Assembly: GCA_947501555.1 (NCBI GenBank)
Contig: CANMWG010000006.1
Coordinates: 1-62,255, forward strand
Length of the DNA stretch: 62,255 bases
Origin: an uncultured Paracoccaceae bacterium
GTDB taxonomy: Bacteria > Pseudomonadota > Alphaproteobacteria > Rhodobacterales > Rhodobacteraceae
Direction: 5' to 3'
The position numbers and the translations under genes were made by a program. A model generated the notes under the pieces. It was not told where the DNA came from, searched no databases, and saw only the letters and a list, made by a program, of their open reading frames with translations. This document shows positions 55,280-62,255 of this stretch, piece after piece; within the stretch, counting starts at the first letter, position 1; each line of letters begins with the position of its first letter.

Positions 55280-55497
55280 CCCCATAAAGTAGCGTGGGCT
55301 AAGGCATCCCGGAACATGGCTTTGGAAAAACGCGGTCGTCCGCAATCCTGCCGCCGTTTCCGGGGTATGCCTGCGAACAGAAATCCCTAGCGAAATCCAT
55401 TGCGGTACAACTGCCAGCCCCCGCATGGTTTCCCTTGCAAACCGCCCTATATCGCGCCATTGACAAGCACCATCCTTGTACAGGCCCATAGACCCGC

Positions 55498-57297
55498 ATG
55501 ACCAAGCTTTCACACATCCGCAATTTCTCCATCGTCGCCCATATCGACCACGGGAAATCGACGCTCGCTGACCGCCTGATCCAGTCCACCAACACCGTGG
55601 CCGACCGGGATATGAAGGCGCAGCTGCTTGACAGCATGGACATCGAACGCGAGCGCGGCATCACCATCAAGGCCAACACCGTCCGCATCGACTATACCGC
55701 CGACAACGGCGAGGCCTATGTGCTCAACCTGATCGACACCCCCGGCCACGTCGATTTCGCCTACGAGGTCTCGCGGTCCATGCGCGCCGTTGAAGGATCC
55801 TTGCTGGTCGTGGACAGCACCCAAGGGGTTGAGGCGCAGACGCTCGCCAATGTCTACCAAGCCATTGATGCGGATCATGAAATCGTCCCCGTCCTGAACA
55901 AGATCGACCTGCCAGCTGCGGAATGCGAACGGGTGGCCGAACAGATCGAAGACGTCATCGGCATCGACGCCTCGGGCGCCATTCAGGTCAGCGCCAAGAC
56001 CGGCATCGGCATCCATGATACGCTTGAAGCCATCGTTAACCTGCTGCCCGCACCCAAAGGGGACCGCGACGCGCCGCTCAAGGCGATGCTGGTGGACAGC
56101 TGGTACGACAGCTATCTCGGCGTCATCGTTCTGGTCCGGATCATCGACGGGGTCATGAAAAAGGGCGACCGGGTCAAATTCATGTCGAACGGCACGATCC
56201 ACGGGATCGACAAGATCGGGGTGTTCCGGCCACAGATGCAGGACGTGGCCGAACTGGGCCCCGGCGAGATTGGGTTCATCACCGCCAGCATCAAACAGGT
56301 GCGCGACACGCGGGTGGGCGACACGATCACGTCGGAACGCAAAGGGACCGAAGTGGCGCTGGACGGGTTTAAGCCCGCCCAACCGGTGGTCTTCTGCGGG
56401 CTCTTCCCTGTGGACAGCGCTGAATTCGAAGACCTGCGGGACGCCATTGAAAAACTGGCACTGAATGACGCGTCTTTCAGCTTTGAGATGGAAACATCCG
56501 CCGCCCTTGGCTTTGGTTTCCGCTGCGGGTTCCTGGGGCTGCTGCACCTCGAAGTGATCCGCGACCGGATTGAGCGTGAATACAATATTGAGCTGATCAC
56601 CACTGCCCCCTCGGTCGTCTATCACGTCTATATGCGTGACGGCGAAATGATCGACCTGCACAACCCTGCCGACATGCCTGATCTGACGCTGGTCGACCAT
56701 ATTGAGGAACCGCGGATCAAGGCCACGATCCTTGTACCCGACGAATACCTCGGCGACGTGCTGAAGCTGTGTCAGGACCGTCGCGGCGTGCAGCAGGACC
56801 TGACCTATGCAGGCTCGCGCGCGATGGTGGTTTATGACCTGCCGCTGAACGAGGTGGTGTTTGATTTCTACGACAGGCTGAAATCCGTGACCAAGGGCTA
56901 TGCGTCCTTTGACTATCAGATGACCGGTTACCAAACCGATAATCTGGTCAAAATGTCGGTGCTGGTGAATGACGAACCCGTTGATGCGCTGTCGATGATG
57001 GTCCACCGGGACCGGGCCGAACAGCGCGGGCGGGCGATGGTTGAGAAACTGAAAGACCTGATCCCGCGCCACATGTTCAAAATCCCGATCCAAGCGGCCA
57101 TCGGCGGCAAAGTCATCGCCCGCGAGACGCTCTCGGCCTTGCGCAAAGACGTGACGGCGAAGTGTTACGGCGGAGACGCATCGCGCAAACGCAAGCTGCT
57201 GGATAAGCAGAAGGCGGGGAAGAAAAAGATGCGGCAGTTTGGGAAAGTGGATATTCCGCAGGAAGCTTTCATTAGTGCACTGAAAATGGACAGCTAA
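55498..57297 (+). CDS. lepA: elongation factor 4 (LepA)
   Basis: A 599-residue translational GTPase. G1 is [16 protein letters not shown]2 is [14 protein letters not shown]3 is [13 protein letters not shown], and G4 is [11 protein letters not shown], followed by EF-G-like domains and the LepA-specific C-terminus ([20 protein letters not shown]). It acts on stalled or assembling ribosomes. No Shine-Dalgarno is visible before ATG 55498. The stop codon TAA forms the loop of a terminator hairpin at 57288-57310. Confidence 0.97.
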   Translation: MTKLSHIRNFSIVAHIDHGKSTLADRLIQSTNTVADRDMKAQLLDSMDIERERGITIKANTVRIDYTADNGEAYVLNLIDTPGHVDFAYEVSRSMRAVEGSLLVVDSTQGVEAQTLANVYQAIDADHEIVPVLNKIDLPAAECERVAEQIEDVIGIDASGAIQVSAKTGIGIHDTLEAIVNLLPAPKGDRDAPLKAMLVDSWYDSYLGVIVLVRIIDGVMKKGDRVKFMSNGTIHGIDKIGVFRPQMQDVAELGPGEIGFITASIKQVRDTRVGDTITSERKGTEVALDGFKPAQPVVFCGLFPVDSAEFEDLRDAIEKLALNDASFSFEMETSAALGFGFRCGFLGLLHLEVIRDRIEREYNIELITTAPSVVYHVYMRDGEMIDLHNPADMPDLTLVDHIEEPRIKATILVPDEYLGDVLKLCQDRRGVQQDLTYAGSRAMVVYDLPLNEVVFDFYDRLKSVTKGYASFDYQMTGYQTDNLVKMSVLVNDEPVDALSMMVHRDRAEQRGRAMVEKLKDLIPRHMFKIPIQAAIGGKVIARETLSALRKDVTAKCYGGDASRKRKLLDKQKAGKKKMRQFGKVDIPQEAFISALKMDS

Positions 57298-57310
57298 GCT
57301 GTCCCTTTTC
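57288..57310 (+). terminator. lepA: lepA terminator with the stop codon in its loop
   Basis: GGACAGC (57288-57294) pairs with GCTGTCC (57298-57304) around the 3-nt loop TAA, which is the lepA stop codon, and CTTTTC follows. A longer imperfect hairpin (GTGCGG...CCGCAC, 57330-57367, with inner ATTGGC-GCA-GCCAAT) comes next. Confidence 0.7.
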
Positions 57311-57939
57311 GGTGTGATTGAAAGACAGTGCGGGTAAGCGATTGGCGCAGCCAATGGCGGCCGCACTGGGTTGTGGTTTATACCGTGGTTTTGAAGATGG
57401 GTGGTTGAAAGCTTTTCTGTTTAAGGTAGGCTAAGAAAATATTGTAAGATGTAAGCTTAACGGCTAATGGCCGATTTCGTCCTCTCTTTCCTCTTAGATC
57501 GCTCAGTTGAGCAGGGGGGCTTGTGAAAAAGATCAATAAGGCTAGGGTCACACGTGCGTTAGGCAGGTTACGGAATTCGAACCGTAAGCGTTGCATCCGA
57601 CCCTTCCGGTAGGTTCTTACCGATATAGCTATTACGGCCTACAGTGGCGCTACGCGCCACCAACGAGATACGAACAAAGTCGTTTCCGGCCCAGAGCCGA
57701 CATCCGGCAACCGTCGACAATGCTGCAGTTGCAGACCACAAAGCAGACCTTCGCACCAACGTCCTTTCCTTTACGTCGACCAGCCCAAGATGTGCCCTCG
57801 GGTATCGAATAGTATTTTCCCAGCGTTCCTTTGATCGACGGGATTCTGCTGCCGTCAGGCAATGGAGAGTATGTATGACGTAAAATCGGCTGGAAGATTT
57901 CGCCACGCCAGGATTGCTCGGCCTTACTGTGTTTTTTAT
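57311..57939. other. about 630 bp without a supported gene
   Basis: After the lepA terminator comes a second hairpin (57330-57367), then AT-richer sequence. Frames on both strands (e.g. 57568-57906 minus) have some beta-like text (GCRLWAGNDFVRISLVA) but no start site or family match. A TTCGAATTCCG segment near 57572-57590 only superficially resembles a tRNA T-arm. The stretch may be relic DNA linked to the IS fragment on its right. Confidence 0.5.
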
Positions 57940-58281
57940 CGCAGCGGGTCAGGTCAGTGATTACACCGGTGCCGCAGCTTTGTTGAGCAGTCTGCCAGAT
58001 GCCCAATGGTTGCTCGCCGACCGCGGCTATGACGCCAAATGGTTCAGAGAGGCCTTAATAGAAATGGGTATCACGCCCTACATCCCTGGCCGCAAGTCAC
58101 TCAGCAAGACCATCAAATACGACAAGCGCCGTTACAAACGTCGTAACCGGATTGAGAGAATGTTAGGTCGCCTCAAAGATTGGAGACGCATCTCAACGCG
58201 CTATGACCGATGTCTAAAGGTCTTCCTCTTAGCTATCGCCCTCGCCGCAACCATCATATTCTGGTTATGAGTCTGGGGCCT
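57940..58281 (+). mobile_element. IS5-family (IS427-like) transposase remnant, 3' part
   Basis: The frame codes AGQVSDYTGAAALLSSLPDA, LLADRGYDAKWFREAL, the Y-(2)-R-(3)-E-(6)-K signature in RRYKRRNRIERMLGRLKDWR, and the end LAIALAATIIFWL. This is the C-terminal DDE half of an IS5-type transposase. The N-terminal half with the first catalytic Asp is missing, so the element is dead. The sequence after the stop, GAGTCTGGGGCCTAA (58268-58282), looks like the right terminal inverted repeat; no left end is found. Confidence 0.8.
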
Positions 58282-58694
58282 AATAAGCTTGTCGGGGGGC
58301 AAGACAGATCCAGTTTAGGCCTTGAAGCAAGAACAGAGATACCCGCGACGTTATCTCGTCAACATCAACCCACGACATCATGATGGCTCCAAAGCGGGCT
58401 TCGAGAACGCTGATCATCCTCCACTTGAGTGGTCCTCCGCTATGTTCAGAAAAAACAGGAGCAAAGCAGTAGGCGGGCGTAATAGTGGTCAACCAAAACA
58501 TTGCAAATGGAATGGAAATCCTGACTTGACGGAATAACTGACAGATTTTGGCAAGTACTACCTTTACGGGAAAATTCAGAGTGTTAACCTTTATGAATAA
58601 TTGTTTTGTTCTCAGTGTTTTGGTTGCTGCAGGGCTTGTGCCATGTCGGCCAAGTTTCTTGTGGATGAATACAAGTCATGGAGCGAAGGCCGCG
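58282..58694. other. about 410 bp between the IS remnant and the FGE-like gene
   Basis: Short frames occur on both strands, including 58280-58501 on the minus strand, but none has a ribosome site or recognisable domain. The part from about 58550 is in frame with the FGE-like gene and could extend its N-terminus (ATG 58593). Promoter elements for the FGE-RTX pair must lie here; I could not identify them firmly. Confidence 0.5.
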
Positions 58695-59699
58695 ATGAAA
58701 TTTTGTCTAAGAAAACTTCGCTCTGTCGTTTCTTTAGCAGTTATTCTCTTACCGATTTCTGCTGACGCCGAAGATACGCAAACCTATCAGCTGACCGACG
58801 GTCAGACGGTCGCCCCACTTGAAAGGTTTCAGGAATGCGATGCATGCCCTGAGATGATCGTTATGCCGCTTGGGTCATTCATGATGGGGGCCAGTGAAGG
58901 GGAGTCTTGGTCGTCAATTTGGGATGTTGAGGGGAAGGGTCCGGTTGCATATGAGGGGCCCGATGGCCTTTATAACATACCGCATGAGGGACCCCAACAT
59001 GAGGTGCTGATGGACACGCCCTATGCCATGGGTGTGAACGAAGTGACCCATGCTGAATGGATGGCCTGCGTGCGTGATGGCGGATGCTCACATAACCCAG
59101 ATCACTCTGTTGTGGTCTTTCGACGCGGCGATGTCGCACTGGGGCCCGATCACCCAGCCATCGATGTCTCTTTGCTGGACATTCAGGAATACGTGGCCTG
59201 GCTAAACGCGCGTGTTGGTGTCGCGGTTTACCGTCTACCGACAGAGGCCGAGTGGGAATATGCCGCGCGTGCGGGTACAACAACACGCTTCGCGCAAGGG
59301 GATGTGCTGACGTCGGATCAGGCAAATTTTTCCGGTGATACAACAGCGCACAATCGCGGCCGCCCATTTCCGAACTTACTCAGTCGTGCGGTTCCAGTGC
59401 CTGTCGATGAATTGGACGCCGCCAACCCTTGGGGCCTGCGGCACATGTCCGGCAATGTGAATGAAATTACAATATCTTGCTTCGTAAAACCACATCTAGG
59501 CCTGCCCACAAGCAGCGCTTATCTGGATCATGCTACCCAGGGTTGTGACAGATATGTGGCAAAGGGGGGATCTTACAACTGGGCCATGGACGCTTTGCGC
59601 CCTGCATCACGCTTTTATGGGCCACCAGAAGATCGGCGTCGCGGTTTTCTCGGCTTTCGTCTGATCCGCATATATCCAACCGAAGGACCATTTTCATGA
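58695..59699 (+). CDS. secreted FGE/SUMF1-like protein
   Basis: A 334-residue protein with signal peptide (MKFCLRKLRSVVSLAVILLP). The formylglycine-generating enzyme fold is evident from MIVMPLGSFMMGASEGE, HEGPQHEVLMDTPYAMGVNE, YRLPTEAEWEYAARAGT, and RRGFLGFRLIRIYP. The two Cys that bind copper in true FGE (after RGGSY in SUMF1) are replaced: here the text is KGGSYNWAMDALRPASR, so sulfatase activation is unlikely. The stop overlaps the ATG of the RTX gene (ATGA), implying coupled translation. ATG 58695 is preferred (AAGG upstream); an in-frame ATG 58593 also begins a signal-like segment. Confidence 0.82.
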   Translation: MKFCLRKLRSVVSLAVILLPISADAEDTQTYQLTDGQTVAPLERFQECDACPEMIVMPLGSFMMGASEGESWSSIWDVEGKGPVAYEGPDGLYNIPHEGPQHEVLMDTPYAMGVNEVTHAEWMACVRDGGCSHNPDHSVVVFRRGDVALGPDHPAIDVSLLDIQEYVAWLNARVGVAVYRLPTEAEWEYAARAGTTTRFAQGDVLTSDQANFSGDTTAHNRGRPFPNLLSRAVPVPVDELDAANPWGLRHMSGNVNEITISCFVKPHLGLPTSSAYLDHATQGCDRYVAKGGSYNWAMDALRPASRFYGPPEDRRRGFLGFRLIRIYPTEGPFS

Positions 59700-62255
59700 C
59701 CCTACAGCTTTATAATATCCGTTACTTGCAGAGCGGTGGTACGGAGGGCCTGTTCGACCAGTTGATAAAAAATGAAGACCTCCTCTTCGACATTATCGAT
59801 ACAGTTAACCCTTTTCCTGTTTCAGCTGAAGTGTCGCAGATAGGAGAGACATTCGAGGAGAAACTACTGATCACAACGACGGCACTGCCATACATTGACA
59901 TAGAGTGGACCCTTGTTGCTAATCAGTTCCAGAATACAAATGCAATTGTGCCACCTGTTCGGTATATTTCCACCCGACTGACGTTTGATTCGAGCATTAG
60001 CAAGAACGTTGAAGGTGTGGAGTTTTCCATTTCAGGTGGCGAATTCGTTATTTCGGCTGGCCTTTTCTCAGAAGCATATACGGTCGATGATCTTGATCGG
60101 CTTGAACTTGATCTGGCGGAAACAGAACTACTTTCACCGGATGTCAAAGAACTTCTGCTGGAAGTGGTCGGTCCCTTGGTAACAGCGGCCCAGCTAGCAC
60201 TTAACACCAACAGTTTCATTGACGCCTGGGTGGAAGCTAAGCTTGAGGAATTGCAGACAGCTAAGTTGGACATTCAAGAAGCCAAGCAAACGGCTTTCGT
60301 CGATCTGTCTAACGATCAGGCCTCACTCGGTTCGGGTGACGCGGCCTATATTCCTGGCATTGAACATGTTGCTGGAACCGAATTTGATGATGAGGTCATT
60401 GGTAATGAGGGTGCAAACACCCTGTCAGGTCGGAGCGGTTCCGACACTATCGACGGTGGCGCTGGCAACGATGTATTAGCTGGTGGGTTTGACGGCGATG
60501 TCCTCTCAGGTGGTGATGACAATGACATTATCGAAGGGCAGCACGGTGGCGATCAATCCTCTGGCGGGGCTGGCGATGACCTGATCTTTGCCACTGAGTT
60601 CGTGGGTTATTCGACGGTCGGCTCTGAGGTCGAGAGCATTCAGGGCGATGCCGGCAATGATCTTCTTGTTGGTGCGGCAGGTGCTGATACGATCAGTGGC
60701 GGCGCGGGAAATGACCTACTGATTGGTGGCGACGGGTCGGATGAATTGGATGGTGGCGCGGGCCACGATTACATCATCACGGGCAGCGGCGCAGATCAGG
60801 TGCGCGGCGGCGCGGGCGACGACTGGATCAATGCGATGGCGGAGGGCGCTAACGCGACCGTCTATTTTGATGCGCAAAGCGGTAACGATTATATTGAGCA
60901 AGCTGAAGGTGACGGAACCAACAACGGTGTATCGGAGATAGTATTCGAAGGTCTATCGAGAAGTGATGTTCAAATCATTTGGGACTATGAGATAATCGAT
61001 TCTGAAGACGATCTTGACTACGATCCTGACAACGTTGAACCGTTTGAACCCCCATCTCCATTTTACTATGAGGAGCGGGGTGGCGAAGCCTACCTTTACG
61101 TCAAAAGCACCGGTGCGACCATTAATCTCGGTTACGCTACAGGTTCTTATTATCAAGAGATCGTATTTGAATTCGATCCTGACGGAAGTTACGTAACATC
61201 AGATCACTACCATGAAGTTATTTTCCTTGAAAACGACCATGAGTTGATCTTCACCGATGGTTCGACGACAGATGCCGAATTTAACGGTGCGATTGTGTCT
61301 GAAAGAAGAATTGTAGGCGGTTCCGAGGGCGGTTTTGTTGATGACTCTGGACTAATCAGTATAGACGATTTTAGGCTCGGCTCAGTTACTCTGAACGCAC
61401 CAAACCAGTTCACCAATGTTTTTGACAATGAATTTGTGAATGTCGCCGCCATAGATAGTGACTTGGCCGAGGTCGACGAGATTTTGACCACAGACACCAT
61501 TACGCTTCTGTCAGAAGACTTTTTTGATTCAGGTAATGATACCGACGACACTTCGAATGGTGACGATGGCGATGATCAAATCAATGCTGGTGGCGGCAGT
61601 GATATGGTGGATGGCGGCGGGGGTAGTGACACGCTGATCGGGGGGACAGGAAACGACACACTAACCGGTGGCGATGGCGCGGATGTCTTCCAGTTCCTGA
61701 CTGGTGATGGCGTCGACATCATCACAGATTTTGATCCAGAACTCGATAGGATTGAGATTGATGGGGTCGTCATTAACCCCCATGCGCTACCCTCTGGCGT
61801 TACCGCGCAGCAAATTGGTGCCGATGTATCGATCTCTTACGGAAGCAATGACACTATATTGTTGGTCGGAATTGACCTTGATGCTTGGCTTATTGCGACA
61901 ATACCTTTGGATGGTGATGTCATTGGTACTGACAGCGATGATGTGCTCGCATATGGCGATACCGGTGTGAACGGCATCGAGATTGACGATACAGGTCAAA
62001 CCATCTTGGCACTTGCAGGTGATGATGACATCCTTGCCGGATGGGGAGATGATATCGTGTATGGCGGTGTGGGCGATGACATCCTCAATGGTGATCGAGG
62101 GGATGACGCCATTGTTGGCGGCGCTGGCAATGATACGATCGTTGGAGGCGAAGGTAACGATACGCTTACCGGTGGGCGCGACGCTGACGTGTTCAGGTTC
62201 GTTTCAGGTGACGGTACCGACGTCATAACTGACTTCGATCCTACGACAGAGTCCA
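59696..62255 (+). CDS. RTX-type calcium-binding protein, N-terminal 853 residues (runs off the right edge)
   Basis: ATG 59696 opens a frame that reaches the edge. Residues 1-215 are a helical/beta N-terminal domain without signal peptide. Calcium-binding nonapeptide repeats (GGxGxDxLx) form four blocks, at about residues 221-295, 315-385, 621-665 and 746-845, e.g. GGAGNDLLIGGDGSDELDGG. Between them lie non-repeat beta regions of about 235 and 80 residues. GGDGADVFQFLTGDGVDII resembles the unit that ends RTX blocks. Such proteins are exported by type I secretion and fold on binding calcium outside. The coupled upstream FGE-like gene suggests joint function. The C-terminal secretion signal is outside the window. 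Confidence 0.88.
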   Translation, partial: MTLQLYNIRYLQSGGTEGLFDQLIKNEDLLFDIIDTVNPFPVSAEVSQIGETFEEKLLITTTALPYIDIEWTLVANQFQNTNAIVPPVRYISTRLTFDSSISKNVEGVEFSISGGEFVISAGLFSEAYTVDDLDRLELDLAETELLSPDVKELLLEVVGPLVTAAQLALNTNSFIDAWVEAKLEELQTAKLDIQEAKQTAFVDLSNDQASLGSGDAAYIPGIEHVAGTEFDDEVIGNEGANTLSGRSGSDTIDGGAGNDVLAGGFDGDVLSGGDDNDIIEGQHGGDQSSGGAGDDLIFATEFVGYSTVGSEVESIQGDAGNDLLVGAAGADTISGGAGNDLLIGGDGSDELDGGAGHDYIITGSGADQVRGGAGDDWINAMAEGANATVYFDAQSGNDYIEQAEGDGTNNGVSEIVFEGLSRSDVQIIWDYEIIDSEDDLDYDPDNVEPFEPPSPFYYEERGGEAYLYVKSTGATINLGYATGSYYQEIVFEFDPDGSYVTSDHYHEVIFLENDHELIFTDGSTTDAEFNGAIVSERRIVGGSEGGFVDDSGLISIDDFRLGSVTLNAPNQFTNVFDNEFVNVAAIDSDLAEVDEILTTDTITLLSEDFFDSGNDTDDTSNGDDGDDQINAGGGSDMVDGGGGSDTLIGGTGNDTLTGGDGADVFQFLTGDGVDIITDFDPELDRIEIDGVVINPHALPSGVTAQQIGADVSISYGSNDTILLVGIDLDAWLIATIPLDGDVIGTDSDDVLAYGDTGVNGIEIDDTGQTILALAGDDDILAGWGDDIVYGGVGDDILNGDRGDDAIVGGAGNDTIVGGEGNDTLTGGRDADVFRFVSGDGTDVITDFDPTTES

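Noticed and set aside
54796..55317. 173-codon minus-strand frame opposite the small membrane gene
   Set aside because: The plus-strand frame has three clear membrane segments; the minus frame has no domain-like features.
55510..57366. 618-codon open frame on the minus strand across lepA
   Set aside because: It is antisense to a fully conserved LepA; long antisense frames arise from GC-biased codon use. The translation is His-, Asp- and Val-rich without domains.
57561..57600. tRNA-like T-arm (TTCGAATTCCG on the minus strand)
   Set aside because: No acceptor stem, anticodon arm or CCA end can be folded around it.
57568..57906. 112-codon minus-strand frame with beta-like text
   Set aside because: No ribosome site, no recognised family, and overlapping frames on both strands are equally long.

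Overview
The window looks like the chromosome of a Roseobacter-group alphaproteobacterium (Rhodobacteraceae). The evidence is gcrA, a DUF1467 protein next to methylmalonyl-CoA epimerase, meaB, a Hint-domain protein of the Rhodobacteraceae type, RTX-type secreted proteins at both window edges, and many small lipoproteins and secreted proteins of the kind seen in that family. GC content is moderate to high by eye, with AT-richer patches in accessory parts.

Layout. 1-0.25 kb: start of an RTX-like protein running off the left edge. 0.5-4.1 kb: fsa/tal-type aldolase, LysE exporter, priA. 4.2-10.5 kb: a membrane chemoreceptor, thymidine kinase, a HTH-like gene coupled to arsH, a KAS III enzyme followed by a 24-residue lipoprotein gene, a BrnA-type protein and a GNAT. 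10.6-17.1 kb: carB and aspS diverge around a 24-bp perfect palindrome, followed by DUF1993 and an orphan receiver. 17.2-26.4 kb: mce, DUF1467, EI24, nitroreductase, an unknown coupled pair, an HDAC-family amidohydrolase, an RsbQ-like hydrolase overlapping a PAS-GGDEF gene, an M48 lipoprotein, GFA, HlyIII and dgkA. 26.5-36.2 kb: a small secreted protein, YigZ, a frameshifted unknown gene, rimO, a 121-bp direct repeat enclosing an AT-rich cassette, an SRPBCC membrane protein plus desaturase, an autotransporter barrel, an SDR and gcrA. 36.5-45.7 kb: ABC permease, DMT transporter, AAA ATPase, argD-GNAT-argF, Nudix, hrpB. 45.8-55.3 kb: secreted unknowns, rpmB, Hint protein, meaB, a sirtuin, a site-2-type protease, a low-molecular-weight phosphatase and orphan genes. 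55.5-62.3 kb: lepA, an IS5 remnant, and an FGE-like secreted protein coupled to a large RTX protein that runs off the right edge.

Most of the window is core housekeeping. The least explained parts are the RsbQ/PAS-GGDEF module, the repeat-flanked cassette upstream of the SRPBCC gene, a dispersed family of short palindromes (one 20-bp match lies inside priA), the FGE-like/RTX pair, and several orphan genes. I see no CRISPR array, no intact insertion sequence, no tRNA or rRNA gene, and no clear prophage. Functions come from reading motifs in the translated sequence; no database search was run.
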